In this document: positions 54,170 to 63,203 of the stretch, piece by piece
How the letters are laid out: each line of letters opens with the position of its first letter
How positions within the stretch are numbered: the first letter of the stretch is position 1
Origin: Curtobacterium sp. MCBA15_009
Lineage (GTDB): Bacteria > Actinomycetota > Actinomycetes > Actinomycetales > Microbacteriaceae
Length of the DNA stretch: 64,000 nucleotides
Reading direction: 5' to 3'
Assembly: GCF_001864895.1 (NCBI RefSeq)
Contig: NZ_MJGO01000012.1
Span: 1-64,000, forward strand
The notes under the pieces: generated by a model
The model's input: only the letters and a program-made list of their open reading frames with translations
The model's database searches: none
Told to the model about the DNA's origin: nothing
Translations under genes and position numbers: made by a program

Positions 54170-55005
54170 AGGCGTGCGGCGTGGATCGGGCTGACGAGGA
54201 TCGCCCGAGCGCCGAGGTCGTAGAGCGCATCCATGATGAGGTTCGCGTCGTCGCGCGGGATCATCACGCGGACGGCGGCCCAGTCGCGGTCGTGCAGCGG
54301 CGACACGGTCGGCGACTCGATGCCGGAGGCCACCGCGGTGGCCTGCTCGAGCAGGGCCGTCGGCACGTCGTAGTCGAGCATGACGTAGCCGCGGGCGACC
54401 AGGACGCCCTGCAGGCGTCGGCGCAGGACGTCGACGCCGGGGATGGTCTCGTCGGTGGAGACGAGCACCGCGGTCGACTCGAGGATCACCGGGCCGAAGA
54501 TCTCGAGCCCGGCCTGGCGGAGGGTGCTGCCCGTGGAGACGACGTCGGCGACGGCGTCGGCGACGCCGAGGCGGACGGCGCTCTCGACGGCGCCGTCGAG
54601 CTTCACGAGCGTCGCGGTCACCCCGTGCTCGGCGAGGAACGCGCCGACCAGGCCGGGGTAGCTCGTGGCCACCCGGACGCCGTCGAGGTCCTGCAGCGAC
54701 CCGAAGCGCCCGGGCGTGCCGGCGAAGCGGAACGTCGAGTCGGCGAAGCCGAGCGCGTCGACCTCGTGCGCCTCGGACCCGGAGTCGAGCAGCAGGTCAC
54801 GGCCGGTGATGCCGACGTCGAGCGCGCCGGACCCCACGTAGGTCGCGATGTCGCGCGGTCGGAGGAAGAAGAACTCCACCCCGTTGCGCTCGTCGAGCAG
54901 GTGCAGCGCCTTCGGGTCGCGGCGGCCGGCGTACCCGGCCTCGCGGAGCATCTCGGAGGCGGTCTCGGACAGGGAGCCCTTGTTGGGCACGGCGATGCGG
55001 AGCAT
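54166..55005 (-). CDS. hisG: ATP phosphoribosyltransferase, long form
   Basis: First and feedback-regulated step of histidine synthesis, condensing ATP and PRPP. The 279-residue product is the long HisG with catalytic lobes ([14 protein letters not shown] start; [16 protein letters not shown] about residues 153-168) and a C-terminal ACT-like regulatory domain (about 205-279) for histidine inhibition. ATG at 55005. It lies 46 nt after hisE and overlaps hisF by four nt. Confidence 0.97.
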   Translation of the reverse strand: MLRIAVPNKGSLSETASEMLREAGYAGRRDPKALHLLDERNGVEFFFLRPRDIATYVGSGALDVGITGRDLLLDSGSEAHEVDALGFADSTFRFAGTPGRFGSLQDLDGVRVATSYPGLVGAFLAEHGVTATLVKLDGAVESAVRLGVADAVADVVSTGSTLRQAGLEIFGPVILESTAVLVSTDETIPGVDVLRRRLQGVLVARGYVMLDYDVPTALLEQATAVASGIESPTVSPLHDRDWAAVRVMIPRDDANLIMDALYDLGARAILVSPIHAARL

Positions 55006-55051
55006 CAGGGGGTCTGCTTTCTGGGAGGGGTGTCGGCGGCTGATCAGCGGA

Positions 55052-55315
55052 TCAGAGATGTCGCCAGACGTCCGCCGGGGTGAGCCCCTTGGCGACCATG
55101 AGCACCTGGAGGTGGTAGATCAACTGGGAGATCTCCTCCGAGGTGCGCTCGTCGCCCTCGTACTCGGCCGCCATCCAGACCTCGGCGGCCTCTTCCACGA
55201 TCTTCTTGCCGATCTGGTGCACACCGGCATCCAGTTCGGCGACGGTGCCGGAGCCGTCCGGGCGCGTGCGCGCCTTCTCGGTCAGCTCCGCGAACAGGTC
55301 GTCGAACGTCTTCAC
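55052..55315 (-). CDS. hisE: phosphoribosyl-ATP pyrophosphatase
   Basis: Second step of histidine synthesis, splitting pyrophosphate from phosphoribosyl-ATP. The 87-residue product is the short HisE with [13 protein letters not shown] (about residues 37-49) and [18 protein letters not shown] (about 60-77), an all-alpha MazG-like fold. GTG at 55315 is chosen from homology; TAGCCT lies 7 nt upstream. The open frame extends much further upstream but carries no homology there. Confidence 0.95.
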   Translation of the reverse strand: MKTFDDLFAELTEKARTRPDGSGTVAELDAGVHQIGKKIVEEAAEVWMAAEYEGDERTSEEISQLIYHLQVLMVAKGLTPADVWRHL

Positions 55316-55322
55316 GCCGACC

Positions 55323-55328
55323 AGGCTA
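55323..55328 (-). promoter_or_regulatory. -10 box of hisE, leaderless
   Basis: Minus-strand TAGCCT ends 7 nt before the GTG start of hisE. It would drive hisE-hisG-hisF. Confidence 0.5.
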
Positions 55329-55360
55329 CCGGTCCCCGCGGTCGCGGCCGACGCACCGTC

Positions 55361-55380
55361 CGGACGGGAGGCCCGGTGCG
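55361..55380 (-). repeat. degenerate GGACGGGAGGC element downstream of rpe
   Basis: CGGACGGGAGGCCCGGTGCG is an intact left arm of the palindrome family, 36 nt beyond the rpe stop. The right arm, expected at about 55395-55415, is decayed. It lies between rpe and hisE, again at a gene 3' end. Confidence 0.5.
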
Positions 55381-55416
55381 GCTCGGCGGGTCCGGTCGCG
55401 CCCGGCGCTCCCCCGG

Positions 55417-56076
55417 TCACGAGCGGGCCGCGGCGGCCGCCGCGCGCAGGTCGGCGATGCGGGCAGCGGGCTCGCCGCCGTAGACGGCCGAGCCGGCCAC
55501 GAGCGTGTCGGCGCCGCTGCGGACGGCCTCGGCGACGGTGTCGACCGCGATGCCGCCGTCCACCTCGAGCCAGACGTCGAGCCCGGAGGCGTCGACGGCG
55601 GCGCGCGCGTCGGCGAGCTTCGGCATCACGGAGGGCATGAACGACTGGCCGCCGAAGCCCGGCTCGACGGTCATGAGCAGGATCATGTCGTAGGCGTCGA
55701 GGTGGTGCAGCACCGGGGTGATCGGGGTGCCGGGCTTCACGGCGACGGCGGCCCTCGCCCCGTTCGACCGGATCGCCGCGGCGGTGGCGACGGGGTCGGT
55801 GGCGGCCTCGAAGTGGAAGGTCACGCTCGACGCACCGGTCTCGGCGTACTTCGGGGCCTCGGTGTCGGCGTCGGTGATCATGAGGTGGACGTCGAGCGGC
55901 ACCGGCGAGACCTCTTGCAGGCGCTGCACGATCGGCAGCCCGAGGGTCAGGTTCGGCACGAAGTGGTTGTCCATCACGTCGACGTGCACCAGGTCGGCGG
56001 TCTCGATGCGGTGCAGCTCCCGCTCGAGGTTCGCGAAGTCGGCGGACAGGATGCTCGGCGAGATGCGGATCGTCAC
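55417..56076 (-). CDS. rpe: ribulose-phosphate 3-epimerase
   Basis: Interconverts ribulose-5-phosphate and xylulose-5-phosphate. The 219-residue barrel has [14 protein letters not shown] (about residues 5-18), [16 protein letters not shown] (about 31-46), DVHLMI, and [16 protein letters not shown] with later EVDGGI, all catalytic. GTG at 56076 has TAGGCT 6 nt upstream and no Shine-Dalgarno. It lies between the TetR gene and hisE. Confidence 0.97.
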   Translation of the reverse strand: MTIRISPSILSADFANLERELHRIETADLVHVDVMDNHFVPNLTLGLPIVQRLQEVSPVPLDVHLMITDADTEAPKYAETGASSVTFHFEAATDPVATAAAIRSNGARAAVAVKPGTPITPVLHHLDAYDMILLMTVEPGFGGQSFMPSVMPKLADARAAVDASGLDVWLEVDGGIAVDTVAEAVRSGADTLVAGSAVYGGEPAARIADLRAAAAAARS

Positions 56077-56082
56077 CCGTCG

Positions 56083-56088
56083 AGCCTA
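56083..56088 (-). promoter_or_regulatory. -10 box of rpe, leaderless
   Basis: Minus-strand TAGGCT ends exactly 6 nt before the GTG start of rpe. Confidence 0.55.
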
Positions 56089-56147
56089 CCGGCGCGCACC
56101 TGCCCGGCCGCCCCGCACCGGTGCGCGCCACACCGTTCCGGGCGGAC

Positions 56148-56747
56148 TCAGCCGTCGCCGAGGGCGCGCGTGCCGAGGTCGGACCGGAGCATCGTCCCGA
56201 GTGCTGCTTCGACCAGCCGCTCGCCCTGCGGGCGGTCGATCCGGCGCGACACGACGAGGGCCGCGATCCCCTGCATGGTGGCGGCGAACAGGAGCTTGAA
56301 GGTGGTCCGGGCGTCCTCGCCGGGCTCCGGCGCGGACGCACCGAGTGCGCCGTCGAGCACGGCGAACAGTGACTCGGCAGCGGTCCGCACGGATCCGGAC
56401 CGTCCGGCCGTCGACGCCTGGAACATGAGGTCCATGAGCGCCGCGTCGTCGACGGCGAAGTCGACGTACGCCAGGGCGACCCGGCGGAACCGGCCGTCGA
56501 GGTCGCCCGACCCGGAGAGGGCCCGGCGCACCGCGCTGGTCAGTCGTTCGAAGCCGAGCACGGCGAGGGCGTCGAGCAGGGCCTGGCGGTCGACGAAGTG
56601 GCTCCGCGGCGCACCGTGGCTGACCCCGGCCCGCCGCGCCAGGTCACGGAGGGACACCCCGTCGACGCCGTCCTCGCGCAGGACCTGGACGGCCTCGTCG
56701 AGCAGCACGGCCCGCAGGTTCCCGTGGTGGAAGGGACGCTCCGGCAT
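56148..56747 (-). CDS. TetR/AcrR-family transcriptional regulator
   Basis: Ligand-responsive repressor; ligand unknown. The 199-residue product has the HTH (about residues 10-50; [20 protein letters not shown]) followed by a family C-terminal ligand domain (about 70-190). ATG at 56747 has TAGGCT 6 nt upstream. It is divergent from an NAD(P)-binding protein gene 62 nt away, whose promoter region contains an inverted CTAGGCA/TGCCTAG pair, a plausible shared operator. Confidence 0.9.
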   Translation of the reverse strand: MPERPFHHGNLRAVLLDEAVQVLREDGVDGVSLRDLARRAGVSHGAPRSHFVDRQALLDALAVLGFERLTSAVRRALSGSGDLDGRFRRVALAYVDFAVDDAALMDLMFQASTAGRSGSVRTAAESLFAVLDGALGASAPEPGEDARTTFKLLFAATMQGIAALVVSRRIDRPQGERLVEAALGTMLRSDLGTRALGDG

Positions 56748-56753
56748 GCCACC

Positions 56754-56759
56754 AGCCTA
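56754..56759 (-). promoter_or_regulatory. -10 box of the TetR gene, leaderless
   Basis: Minus-strand TAGGCT ends 6 nt before the ATG at 56747. Confidence 0.55.
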
Positions 56760-56767
56760 GCGCGGTA

Positions 56768-56803
56768 CTAGGCATTGTCTATTTTCTAGTCAGTGCCTAG
56801 ATT
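56768..56803 (+). promoter_or_regulatory. promoter and candidate TetR operator of the NAD(P)-binding gene
   Basis: TTGTCT (56775-56780) and TAGATT (56798-56803) are 17 nt apart and 6 nt before the ATG at 56810, a good sigma70-type promoter giving a leaderless message. The inverted pair CTAGGCA (56768-56774) and TGCCTAG (56794-56800) flanks the -35 and overlaps the -10. The segment is unusually AT-rich for this genome. Confidence 0.6.
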
Positions 56804-56809
56804 GGGCGC

Positions 56810-57463
56810 ATGACACCTCGACAGCACCTGCTCGTGTTCGGCGCCACCGGACAGACCGGCCAGCACTTCACCCGGCTCGCACTCGAGGCCGGACACCGCG
56901 TCCGCGCCGTCGTCCGGACACCGTCGAAGCTGGCGGTCCAGCACGACGACCTGCAGGTCGAGCAGGGCTCGGTCACCGACGGCCTCGACCTCGACGCGCT
57001 GCTCGACGGCGTGACGGGCGTGGTCGTGATGCTCGGGGACGTCGCCGCGCAGCGCGAGCGACCGGTCAACACCGCGTTCGTCCGCACGCTCGTGCCGGCC
57101 ATGCGCCGGAGCGGCACCCGGCGGCTGCTGTACCAGGCCGGTGGGCTGAGTGCGCCTCCCGGCAAGCGCCTCGCGCCCGTGCTCCGCCTCGTCCGGTCGA
57201 CGCTCGCGCGGGAGTACATCGGGCAGCACGCGGACAACGAGTCGGTGATGCGCTACCTCGACGCCGAGGCGCAGGACATCGCCTGGACGGTGCACCGCGC
57301 CGGCATCGGCTCGGACGGCCCCTCCAAGGGCGAGCTGCGCCGCTCGGCGCGGTGGATAAGCATCGGCACCTTCCGGGACTGCGCCGCGTACAACCTGCGC
57401 ACCCTGTTCGACGACACGGCCGTGCACACGTGCGACGGCAGTGCCTACCGACGGTCGCGCTGA
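56810..57463 (+). CDS. NAD(P)-binding oxidoreductase, atypical SDR / NmrA-like
   Basis: Predicted NAD(P)-binding protein. The 217-residue product has the glycine-rich FGATGQTGQHFTRLALEAGH (about residues 10-29) and a single-domain Rossmann fold typical of NmrA/YwnB-like proteins; a catalytic Tyr-x-x-x-Lys is not obvious, so it may sense redox cofactors or reduce quinones. ATG at 56810 has no Shine-Dalgarno and a -10 box 6 nt upstream. It is probably repressed by the divergent TetR protein. Confidence 0.85.
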   Translation: MTPRQHLLVFGATGQTGQHFTRLALEAGHRVRAVVRTPSKLAVQHDDLQVEQGSVTDGLDLDALLDGVTGVVVMLGDVAAQRERPVNTAFVRTLVPAMRRSGTRRLLYQAGGLSAPPGKRLAPVLRLVRSTLAREYIGQHADNESVMRYLDAEAQDIAWTVHRAGIGSDGPSKGELRRSARWISIGTFRDCAAYNLRTLFDDTAVHTCDGSAYRRSR

Positions 57464-57503
57464 GCCCCGTCCCGGTCGGCGCGGTGGTCAGTCGGCGCGG
57501 TGG

Positions 57504-59072
57504 TCAGCCGACGCGTCGGAACAGCGCGATGAACATCGCGTCCGTCCCCACGCGGTGCGGCCAGAGCTGCACGGTGTCGCCGTCCGACACCCGCGGGTCG
57601 CGCGCGGCGACGCCCCGGACGATCGACGCCGTGTCGAGCTGTTCGAGCAGGTCGCCGTGCCGCCGCATGAGCGCGTCGACCTGCCCCCGGGTCTCGGCGA
57701 GGTGCGGCGAGCAGGTCACGTAGGCGAGCGTCCCGCCCGGCGCGAGGACGCGGACGGCCGCGTCGAGCAGCTCGGACTGCAGGGCCGCGAGCTCCTGGAC
57801 GTCCTCTGGTGCCTTCCGCCAGCGCGCCTCCGGCCGACGCCGCAGGGCACCGAGCCCGGTGCAGGGCGCGTCGAGCAGGATGCGGTCGAAGGTGAGCCCG
57901 GTGCCGTCCCGCCCGTACCGCCGGGCGTCGCCCTCGACGACGCGCACGTGGTCGCCGAACACGCCGAGCGCGTTCCGCACGAGGCCGGCGCGCGCCGGGA
58001 CGAGTTCGTTCGCGACCAGGGTCGCGCCGCCCTGCTGGGCCTCGGCCGCGAGCAGCGCCGCCTTCCCGCCGGGGCCGGCGCACATGTCGAGCCAGCGCTC
58101 CCCCGCGCGCACGGCCGACGAGCGGCTGAGCGCCAGCGCGGCGAGCTGCGAGCCCTCGTCCTGCACGCGCAGGCGTCCGGCGGCGACGCCCGGCACGCGG
58201 GCCGGGTCGCCGGAGATGCCCCGGATGCCGACGGGCGACACCGGTGACGCATCGGCTTCCGGCACGGGGTCGACGGTGCGGACGGGAGGCACGGTGCCGG
58301 TCGCCCCGTCGGCCTCCGGTTCGTCGTCGGCGGGCACCAGGGCCGCGGGCACGTCGTCCGCACCGGTCGCGTCGGCGAACACGGCGTCGGTGTCGTCGTC
58401 CGGGGCGCTGCGCGCGGTGGCCGTGGCGACGTCCTCGTCGGTGGCGAGTCCGGGCAGCGCCGCGAGCTGCACCCGCGGCGCGGCGTTGTCCGCCGCGAGC
58501 AGGGCGGCGAGCTCGTCGCGGGAGCGCTCGGCGGCCAGGGCGTCGCGCAGCGCCGAGACGACCCACGTCGGGTGCGACCACCGTGTCGCGAGCAGGGCGT
58601 CGCCGCCACGTCCCTCGGTGATGAGCGCGTCCCACTCGTCGTCGGTCCGCGCGGCGATCTTCCGCATCACGGCGTTCACGAAGCCGGTCGCCCGGCGGGC
58701 GCCGACGTCGCGCGCGAGCTCGACCGTGGCGTCGACCGCGGCGTGCGTCGGGGTCCGCATCGCGAGCAGCTGGTGGGCACCGAGCCGCAGCACGTCGAGC
58801 ACGTCGGCCTCGATGTTCTCCGCACGGCGGCCGGACGCGAGCGCGATGACGACGTCGTAGCGGCCGAGCATCCGGATCGAGCCGTAGGTCAGCTCGGTCG
58901 CGAACCCGGCGTCGCGGGCGGAGAGGCCGGCGCGGCGGATGCGCGTCGGCAGCAGCAGGTTCGCGTACGCGTCGTCGACCTGCACGGCGCGCAGGACGTC
59001 GAAGGCGACGCGACGGGCGTTCGCCGGACGGGGGCCGCGGCGGGCTCCCTGGTGCTTCGTCGGCTGGCTCAT
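57504..59072 (-). CDS. rsmB: 16S rRNA (cytosine-967-C5)-methyltransferase RsmB
   Basis: Methylates C967 of 16S rRNA with S-adenosylmethionine. The 522-residue product has a NusB-like N-terminal domain (about residues 15-150) and a Rossmann methyltransferase with DMCAGPGGKAALLAAEA, DAPCTGLGALRRRPEARW (motif IV Cys) and VTCSPHLAETRG (motif VI Cys). Between VQLAALPGLAT and RLRVQDEGSQL is an Asp/Pro/Ala-rich insertion of about 55 residues; part of it is encoded by a half-copy of the GGACGGGAGGC element (58280-58298). ATG at 59072 overlaps the fmt stop (ATGA). Confidence 0.93.
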   Translation of the reverse strand: MSQPTKHQGARRGPRPANARRVAFDVLRAVQVDDAYANLLLPTRIRRAGLSARDAGFATELTYGSIRMLGRYDVVIALASGRRAENIEADVLDVLRLGAHQLLAMRTPTHAAVDATVELARDVGARRATGFVNAVMRKIAARTDDEWDALITEGRGGDALLATRWSHPTWVVSALRDALAAERSRDELAALLAADNAAPRVQLAALPGLATDEDVATATARSAPDDDTDAVFADATGADDVPAALVPADDEPEADGATGTVPPVRTVDPVPEADASPVSPVGIRGISGDPARVPGVAAGRLRVQDEGSQLAALALSRSSAVRAGERWLDMCAGPGGKAALLAAEAQQGGATLVANELVPARAGLVRNALGVFGDHVRVVEGDARRYGRDGTGLTFDRILLDAPCTGLGALRRRPEARWRKAPEDVQELAALQSELLDAAVRVLAPGGTLAYVTCSPHLAETRGQVDALMRRHGDLLEQLDTASIVRGVAARDPRVSDGDTVQLWPHRVGTDAMFIALFRRVG

Positions 59073-60004
59073 GCGAGGACCTTCCCGTCCAGTTCGCCGA
59101 GGCCCCGGGCCCAGGCGGCGGCGTCCATCGCCTTCTTGCCCGCCGGCTGCACCTCGGAGAGCACCAGCGGGTCGTCCGCGGTCCCGACCAGCAGCCGGCC
59201 GCCGTGGAGTGCCAGCGCACCGGGCGCGAGCTGCGGGGCGGGGTCCCCCGTGCCTCCCGTCAGCCGGTTGCTGCGGAGCAGCTTCACGCGGGTCTCGCCG
59301 AGGTGGGCGTACGCGCCGGGCTCGGGCGTGACGCCGCGCAGGCGTGCGTGCACGACCGCGGCGGGGGCGTCGAAGTCGATGCGGCCGTCCTCGATGGTGG
59401 TCTTCGGCGCCAGGGTCGGCGTCCCCGTCTGCTCGGTCGCCACCGCGGTGCCGGCGGCGATGCCGTCGACGACGCGCGCGACGGTCCCGGCGCCGGACTC
59501 GGCCATCGCCGCGAGGACCTCGCCGGAGGTCGCCTCCGGGTCGATGTCGAACGGGTCGGACGCGTACACGGGGCCGGCGTCGAGCTCCTCGACGAGTTGG
59601 AACACCGTCGCGGCGGTCCGGGCATCGCCCGCCATGACGGCGCGCTGCACGGGCGCCGCGCCGCGGTACGCGGGGAGGTCGGAGAAGTGCAGGTTCACCC
59701 AGCCGAGCCGGGGCGCGTCGAGGGCCGGCCGGCGGAGCAGCGCGCCGTACGCGACGATGACGCCGAGGTCGACGTCGAGGGCGACCAGCTCGGCGGTGAC
59801 CCCCTCGTCGACCCGGACCGCCTCGATGACCGGCAGGCCGAGCTCCGCCGCGGCCTGCGCCACCGGCGTCGGCGTCAGGACCCGCTTGCGCCCCTGCGGC
59901 GTGGGCGGACGGGTGAGGACCGCAGCGATCTCGTGGTCGGACGCCGCGAGGCGACGGAGGGTGGGGACGGCCGCAGCGGGGCTGCCGGCGACGACGAGAC
60001 GCAT
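59069..60004 (-). CDS. fmt: methionyl-tRNA formyltransferase
   Basis: Formylates initiator Met-tRNA. The 311-residue product has VVAGSPAAAVPTLRRL at the start and the formyl-donor signature NLHFSDLPAYRGAAPVQRAV (about residues 103-122) with the following DAGPVYA, and a C-terminal OB-like domain. ATG at 60004 gives the conserved MRLVVAGSP start; the frame is open upstream, and ATG at 60013 is possible. A loop at about residue 248 (LTGGTGDPAP) is encoded by a half-copy of the palindrome family. It overlaps rsmB by four nt. Confidence 0.95.
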   Translation of the reverse strand: MRLVVAGSPAAAVPTLRRLAASDHEIAAVLTRPPTPQGRKRVLTPTPVAQAAAELGLPVIEAVRVDEGVTAELVALDVDLGVIVAYGALLRRPALDAPRLGWVNLHFSDLPAYRGAAPVQRAVMAGDARTAATVFQLVEELDAGPVYASDPFDIDPEATSGEVLAAMAESGAGTVARVVDGIAAGTAVATEQTGTPTLAPKTTIEDGRIDFDAPAAVVHARLRGVTPEPGAYAHLGETRVKLLRSNRLTGGTGDPAPQLAPGALALHGGRLLVGTADDPLVLSEVQPAGKKAMDAAAWARGLGELDGKVLA

Positions 60005-60071
60005 GGGGTCCATCGTCCCACGTGCGCACGGTCCGACCGTCCCCGCGCGGGCGGCCGGCACGGACTCGTCG

Positions 60072-63041
60072 TCAGGACCACTGGTCCCGCAGGGACGGGG
60101 GCGTCCTCGTCGCCCCGGAGTCGCGTCGAGCGCGCAGCAGCAGCACGAGCGACTCCGGCGAGTCGACCTCGTGGAGGCGACACGGACCGACGGAACGTGC
60201 CCAGTCGGCGGCGAACGCCTCGGCGTCCTCCCGCCGCCGACCGATGCCGGTGGGGACCGCCAGGCAGCGGCTGCGACGGGTGAGCGTCCGAGCCGCCCAG
60301 AGCGCGAGCGTGAGCAACGGCGCCCGTCGGAGTCGCGCGCGGTCCCCGCGTCCGGTCTCGAGCAGGAACCGCGGCGTCCGGACCGGACCGAACAGCTCCG
60401 CGAGCGCGGTGGTCACCGTTCGGCGGTCTGCGACCGTGCCGCCGACGGCCTCCATGGTGAACGCCACCGGCACTCCGCCGGCCACGGTCGGGGTGACCCT
60501 GATGTCGCCGTCCCCGTACGCGGGGACGCGTCCGGCACGGTGCAGGCCGTCCAGCACGACCCGGACGGCACGTCGGTACCCGAGGGCGGTGTCGAGCCGC
60601 TGCCGGAGCGCGGTGCCCAACTGGCGCGCGACGGGCCAGGCGACCGCGATCGCGACGACCACGACGGCCACGGTCCCGACGGCGCCGAGGACGGCACCGC
60701 CGCGCCACAGTTCCACGAGGACGCGCAGCGACTGGCCCACGACGGCGAGCACGAGCGCCAGGACCGCGCTCATCACAGCGGCCGCGGTGGGCCCGGTGGT
60801 GAAGGGAGCCACGTCCGGCTCGCGGAGGACGGTGGCGGTGCTCTCCCGGTCGGCGTACGGTTCACCGATGCGCCAGGCCCGGTGGGTCTGCTCGCGGGGC
60901 GGGAGGGCAGCCGCGACGTCGTCGTCGAGTGCCCGGACGGTCTGCCGCCGGTCCTTGCCGACGAGTGCGTCGAGTCGGCGGGCCTGCACGTCGGAGAGTG
61001 CGGTCCCGACGCCCCGGACGACCTGGGCGTCGTCCTCGCGGAGGAGTCCCCAGATCTGCTGGTGCTTGCGGTGCATCCGACTGACGTCCGGCGCGGCGAG
61101 GAGCGGGACGTCGGCGGGCAGGACCGCGGTGACGGTCCAGTTGTGGGCCACCTTGCGGGGCCAGGCCGGGTCGAGCCGGAGGGTGCGACCGCGGAGCTGC
61201 TGCGTGGCGGACGAGGTCGCCACGGCGGTGAGGTCGATCAGGGTGTTCGCCGCGGGGCAGTCCCAGCCCTCTCCGAGCAGTCCGCGCGTCCCGACCACCA
61301 GGCGGGTCGTGCCGTCCGTGAGCAGGACCGAGACACCGGCGACGACCGCGGCCGAACCGGTGCCGCCGGTGTCGACCTCGAGGACGTCGGGTCTGTCCGC
61401 CGACGGCGAGGCGACCAGCTCGGCGTCGAGCAGGCGTCGCAGGGCGGGCAGGAGGAGGTCGGCGTCGCGGGCGGCGATGCGGAGGTGCTTCGCGGTGACG
61501 AGCACGGGCCGGAGTGCGGCGGTGGTCGGGTCGGCGACGACGGTGCCGAACGTCCGGAGCGCACCGGCGCCGCGGCGTCCGCTGCCACGGGCGTTTCCGT
61601 GCGTGGCGTGGTCGGTGACGACGACGGCACGGAGGTGGTCCGCGGCGTCCTGTGCGAGTTCGAGTCGGAGGATCTCCGCGACGGCGCCGTCCTTCGCGGA
61701 CGACGACGCGAGCACGGTGTCCACCGGGTCGCGACCGCGACGCACCCCGCGGTCCGTCAGGGTGAACCCGAAGTCGACGATGGACCGCTTGATGCGCTGC
61801 CACTGTTCGGCCCGGTCGGGGTCGGGCAGGAGCCGGTCGAGTGCGTACCGGGCGAGGAGCCGGAGGCGCTGCTCCGCGTCGGGAGCGTTCCGGGCACCGG
61901 GGTGCACGAGGGCGAGGAGCGGGTGACCGGGTCGGACCTCGGCGAGCATGCGCGCAGCGGACTCGGCGACCGCGAAGTCGGCGTCGAACGCGCGGGCGAG
62001 TCGTGCCTCCGGCGACGCCTGCCCGGGACGTCCTCCGTCGCGCTCGGGGTCGTCGGCCGGCGGTTGCAGGGTGTGCACGAGCCAGTCGGCGCCGTCGGGA
62101 TCGTCGAACGTCGTGCCCACGAGCGCTTCGAGCCGTTCCTCGTGGTCGCGGAGGAACGCGCGTTCCTCGGCACTGGGTTCGACGAACCAGACGTGGTCGC
62201 GGTACGGGGCGAGGTTGCCCTCCTTCACCACGGCCGGGGTGGGGACCTCGTGGTCGACGTCCCCGAGCAGCGCGGTGTAGTTGTCGTGCGCGTCCCGGTC
62301 GTCGGTGGACGGCAGGGTCGCGGTCAGTCCGATGAGCAGGGGCTCACGGCCCGACTCCCGAATGCGTGCCGCCAGGTACGCGACGACCAGCGCCCAGTGG
62401 TCGAGCAGGTGGTGGCACTCGTCGAGGACGATCGTCTCGACACCGTGCGCGACGAGGCGGTCGACGAGGGCGCGCGCGTTCGGGTGGAGGGCGGCCTCGA
62501 GGAGCGCGGGGTCCTCGCGGGCGAGTCGTCGGCGGACGGCACGGGAGCGCCGCGCGATGCCCGTCCGGTACGCCGTCGGGTTCGCGGTCTCGAGGTCGGC
62601 GAGCCACACCGCCGCAGCCTGTTCGTCCCGGCCGCCCTCGACGAGTTCGCGGCGCCAGTCCGCGGCGGCGACGTCCGTGAGCGGGTTCCCCGTCTCGAGC
62701 ACCGAGAGCATCTGGTAGGTCAGCGCGGTCAGGTCCCCGAGGTGCGCGGGGTCCTCGGAGACCGAGACCGACCGGCTGCCGTCGGAGGTGTCGAGGGCGG
62801 CCGCCGAGGCGGCCCACTGGGCGCGGATCGTCGCGGTCGGAGCGAGTGCGACGGCGCGCGCCCCGTGCCGTCCGGCGAGCAGGAGACCGAGCAGGGTCTT
62901 GCCCGACCCCGGCGGTGCGACCACGTGCACGGGGTCGCCCGGCACGACCGGCACCCGCTCGAGCACGTCCGCCTGGTAGCGCCGCAGCTTCCCCCGGTAG
63001 CGCCAGCCCGTGAGCGGACCGCGCCGTTCCCCCGTCGTCAC
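60072..63041 (-). CDS. DECH-box SF2 helicase with predicted transmembrane segments
   Basis: Predicted ATP-dependent nucleic-acid helicase of the DEAD/DEAH superfamily; target unknown. The 989-residue product has Walker A APPGSGKT (Lys48), the Walker B variant DECH (207-210), motif III LTATLPS, motif V-like VVGTRGLLGEGWDC and motif VI LRGRTLR. A C-terminal region contains two strongly hydrophobic stretches (about residues 750-770 and 779-801) followed by about 190 residues of no recognised fold. A membrane-anchored SF2 helicase is unusual. GTG at 63041 has GGGAG upstream; the frame is open further upstream without homology. It lies 67 nt before fmt. A defence or repair role is possible, unsupported by neighbours. 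Confidence 0.75.
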   Translation of the reverse strand: MTTGERRGPLTGWRYRGKLRRYQADVLERVPVVPGDPVHVVAPPGSGKTLLGLLLAGRHGARAVALAPTATIRAQWAASAAALDTSDGSRSVSVSEDPAHLGDLTALTYQMLSVLETGNPLTDVAAADWRRELVEGGRDEQAAAVWLADLETANPTAYRTGIARRSRAVRRRLAREDPALLEAALHPNARALVDRLVAHGVETIVLDECHHLLDHWALVVAYLAARIRESGREPLLIGLTATLPSTDDRDAHDNYTALLGDVDHEVPTPAVVKEGNLAPYRDHVWFVEPSAEERAFLRDHEERLEALVGTTFDDPDGADWLVHTLQPPADDPERDGGRPGQASPEARLARAFDADFAVAESAARMLAEVRPGHPLLALVHPGARNAPDAEQRLRLLARYALDRLLPDPDRAEQWQRIKRSIVDFGFTLTDRGVRRGRDPVDTVLASSSAKDGAVAEILRLELAQDAADHLRAVVVTDHATHGNARGSGRRGAGALRTFGTVVADPTTAALRPVLVTAKHLRIAARDADLLLPALRRLLDAELVASPSADRPDVLEVDTGGTGSAAVVAGVSVLLTDGTTRLVVGTRGLLGEGWDCPAANTLIDLTAVATSSATQQLRGRTLRLDPAWPRKVAHNWTVTAVLPADVPLLAAPDVSRMHRKHQQIWGLLREDDAQVVRGVGTALSDVQARRLDALVGKDRRQTVRALDDDVAAALPPREQTHRAWRIGEPYADRESTATVLREPDVAPFTTGPTAAAVMSAVLALVLAVVGQSLRVLVELWRGGAVLGAVGTVAVVVVAIAVAWPVARQLGTALRQRLDTALGYRRAVRVVLDGLHRAGRVPAYGDGDIRVTPTVAGGVPVAFTMEAVGGTVADRRTVTTALAELFGPVRTPRFLLETGRGDRARLRRAPLLTLALWAARTLTRRSRCLAVPTGIGRRREDAEAFAADWARSVGPCRLHEVDSPESLVLLLRARRDSGATRTPPSLRDQWS

Positions 63042-63203
63042 TCCCCGAGTCTCCCACGGGTCGCGCCGGACTCCCCGCGCGGCCCCGGGACACCGCATCC
63101 GGTCGGCGGTCGGTCGTCCCACGTGCGCGTTCTGCGGATCGACCGCGAACCGGCTGGGAGCGAGGTGGGTACGGTCGCACCCACCACGATCAGGGAGACC
63201 ACC

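Noticed and set aside
58572-63203. Long upstream extension of the DUF4383 frame
   Set aside because: The extension runs antisense to rsmB, fmt and the helicase. The ATG at 63204 has a good Shine-Dalgarno and starts the conserved protein.
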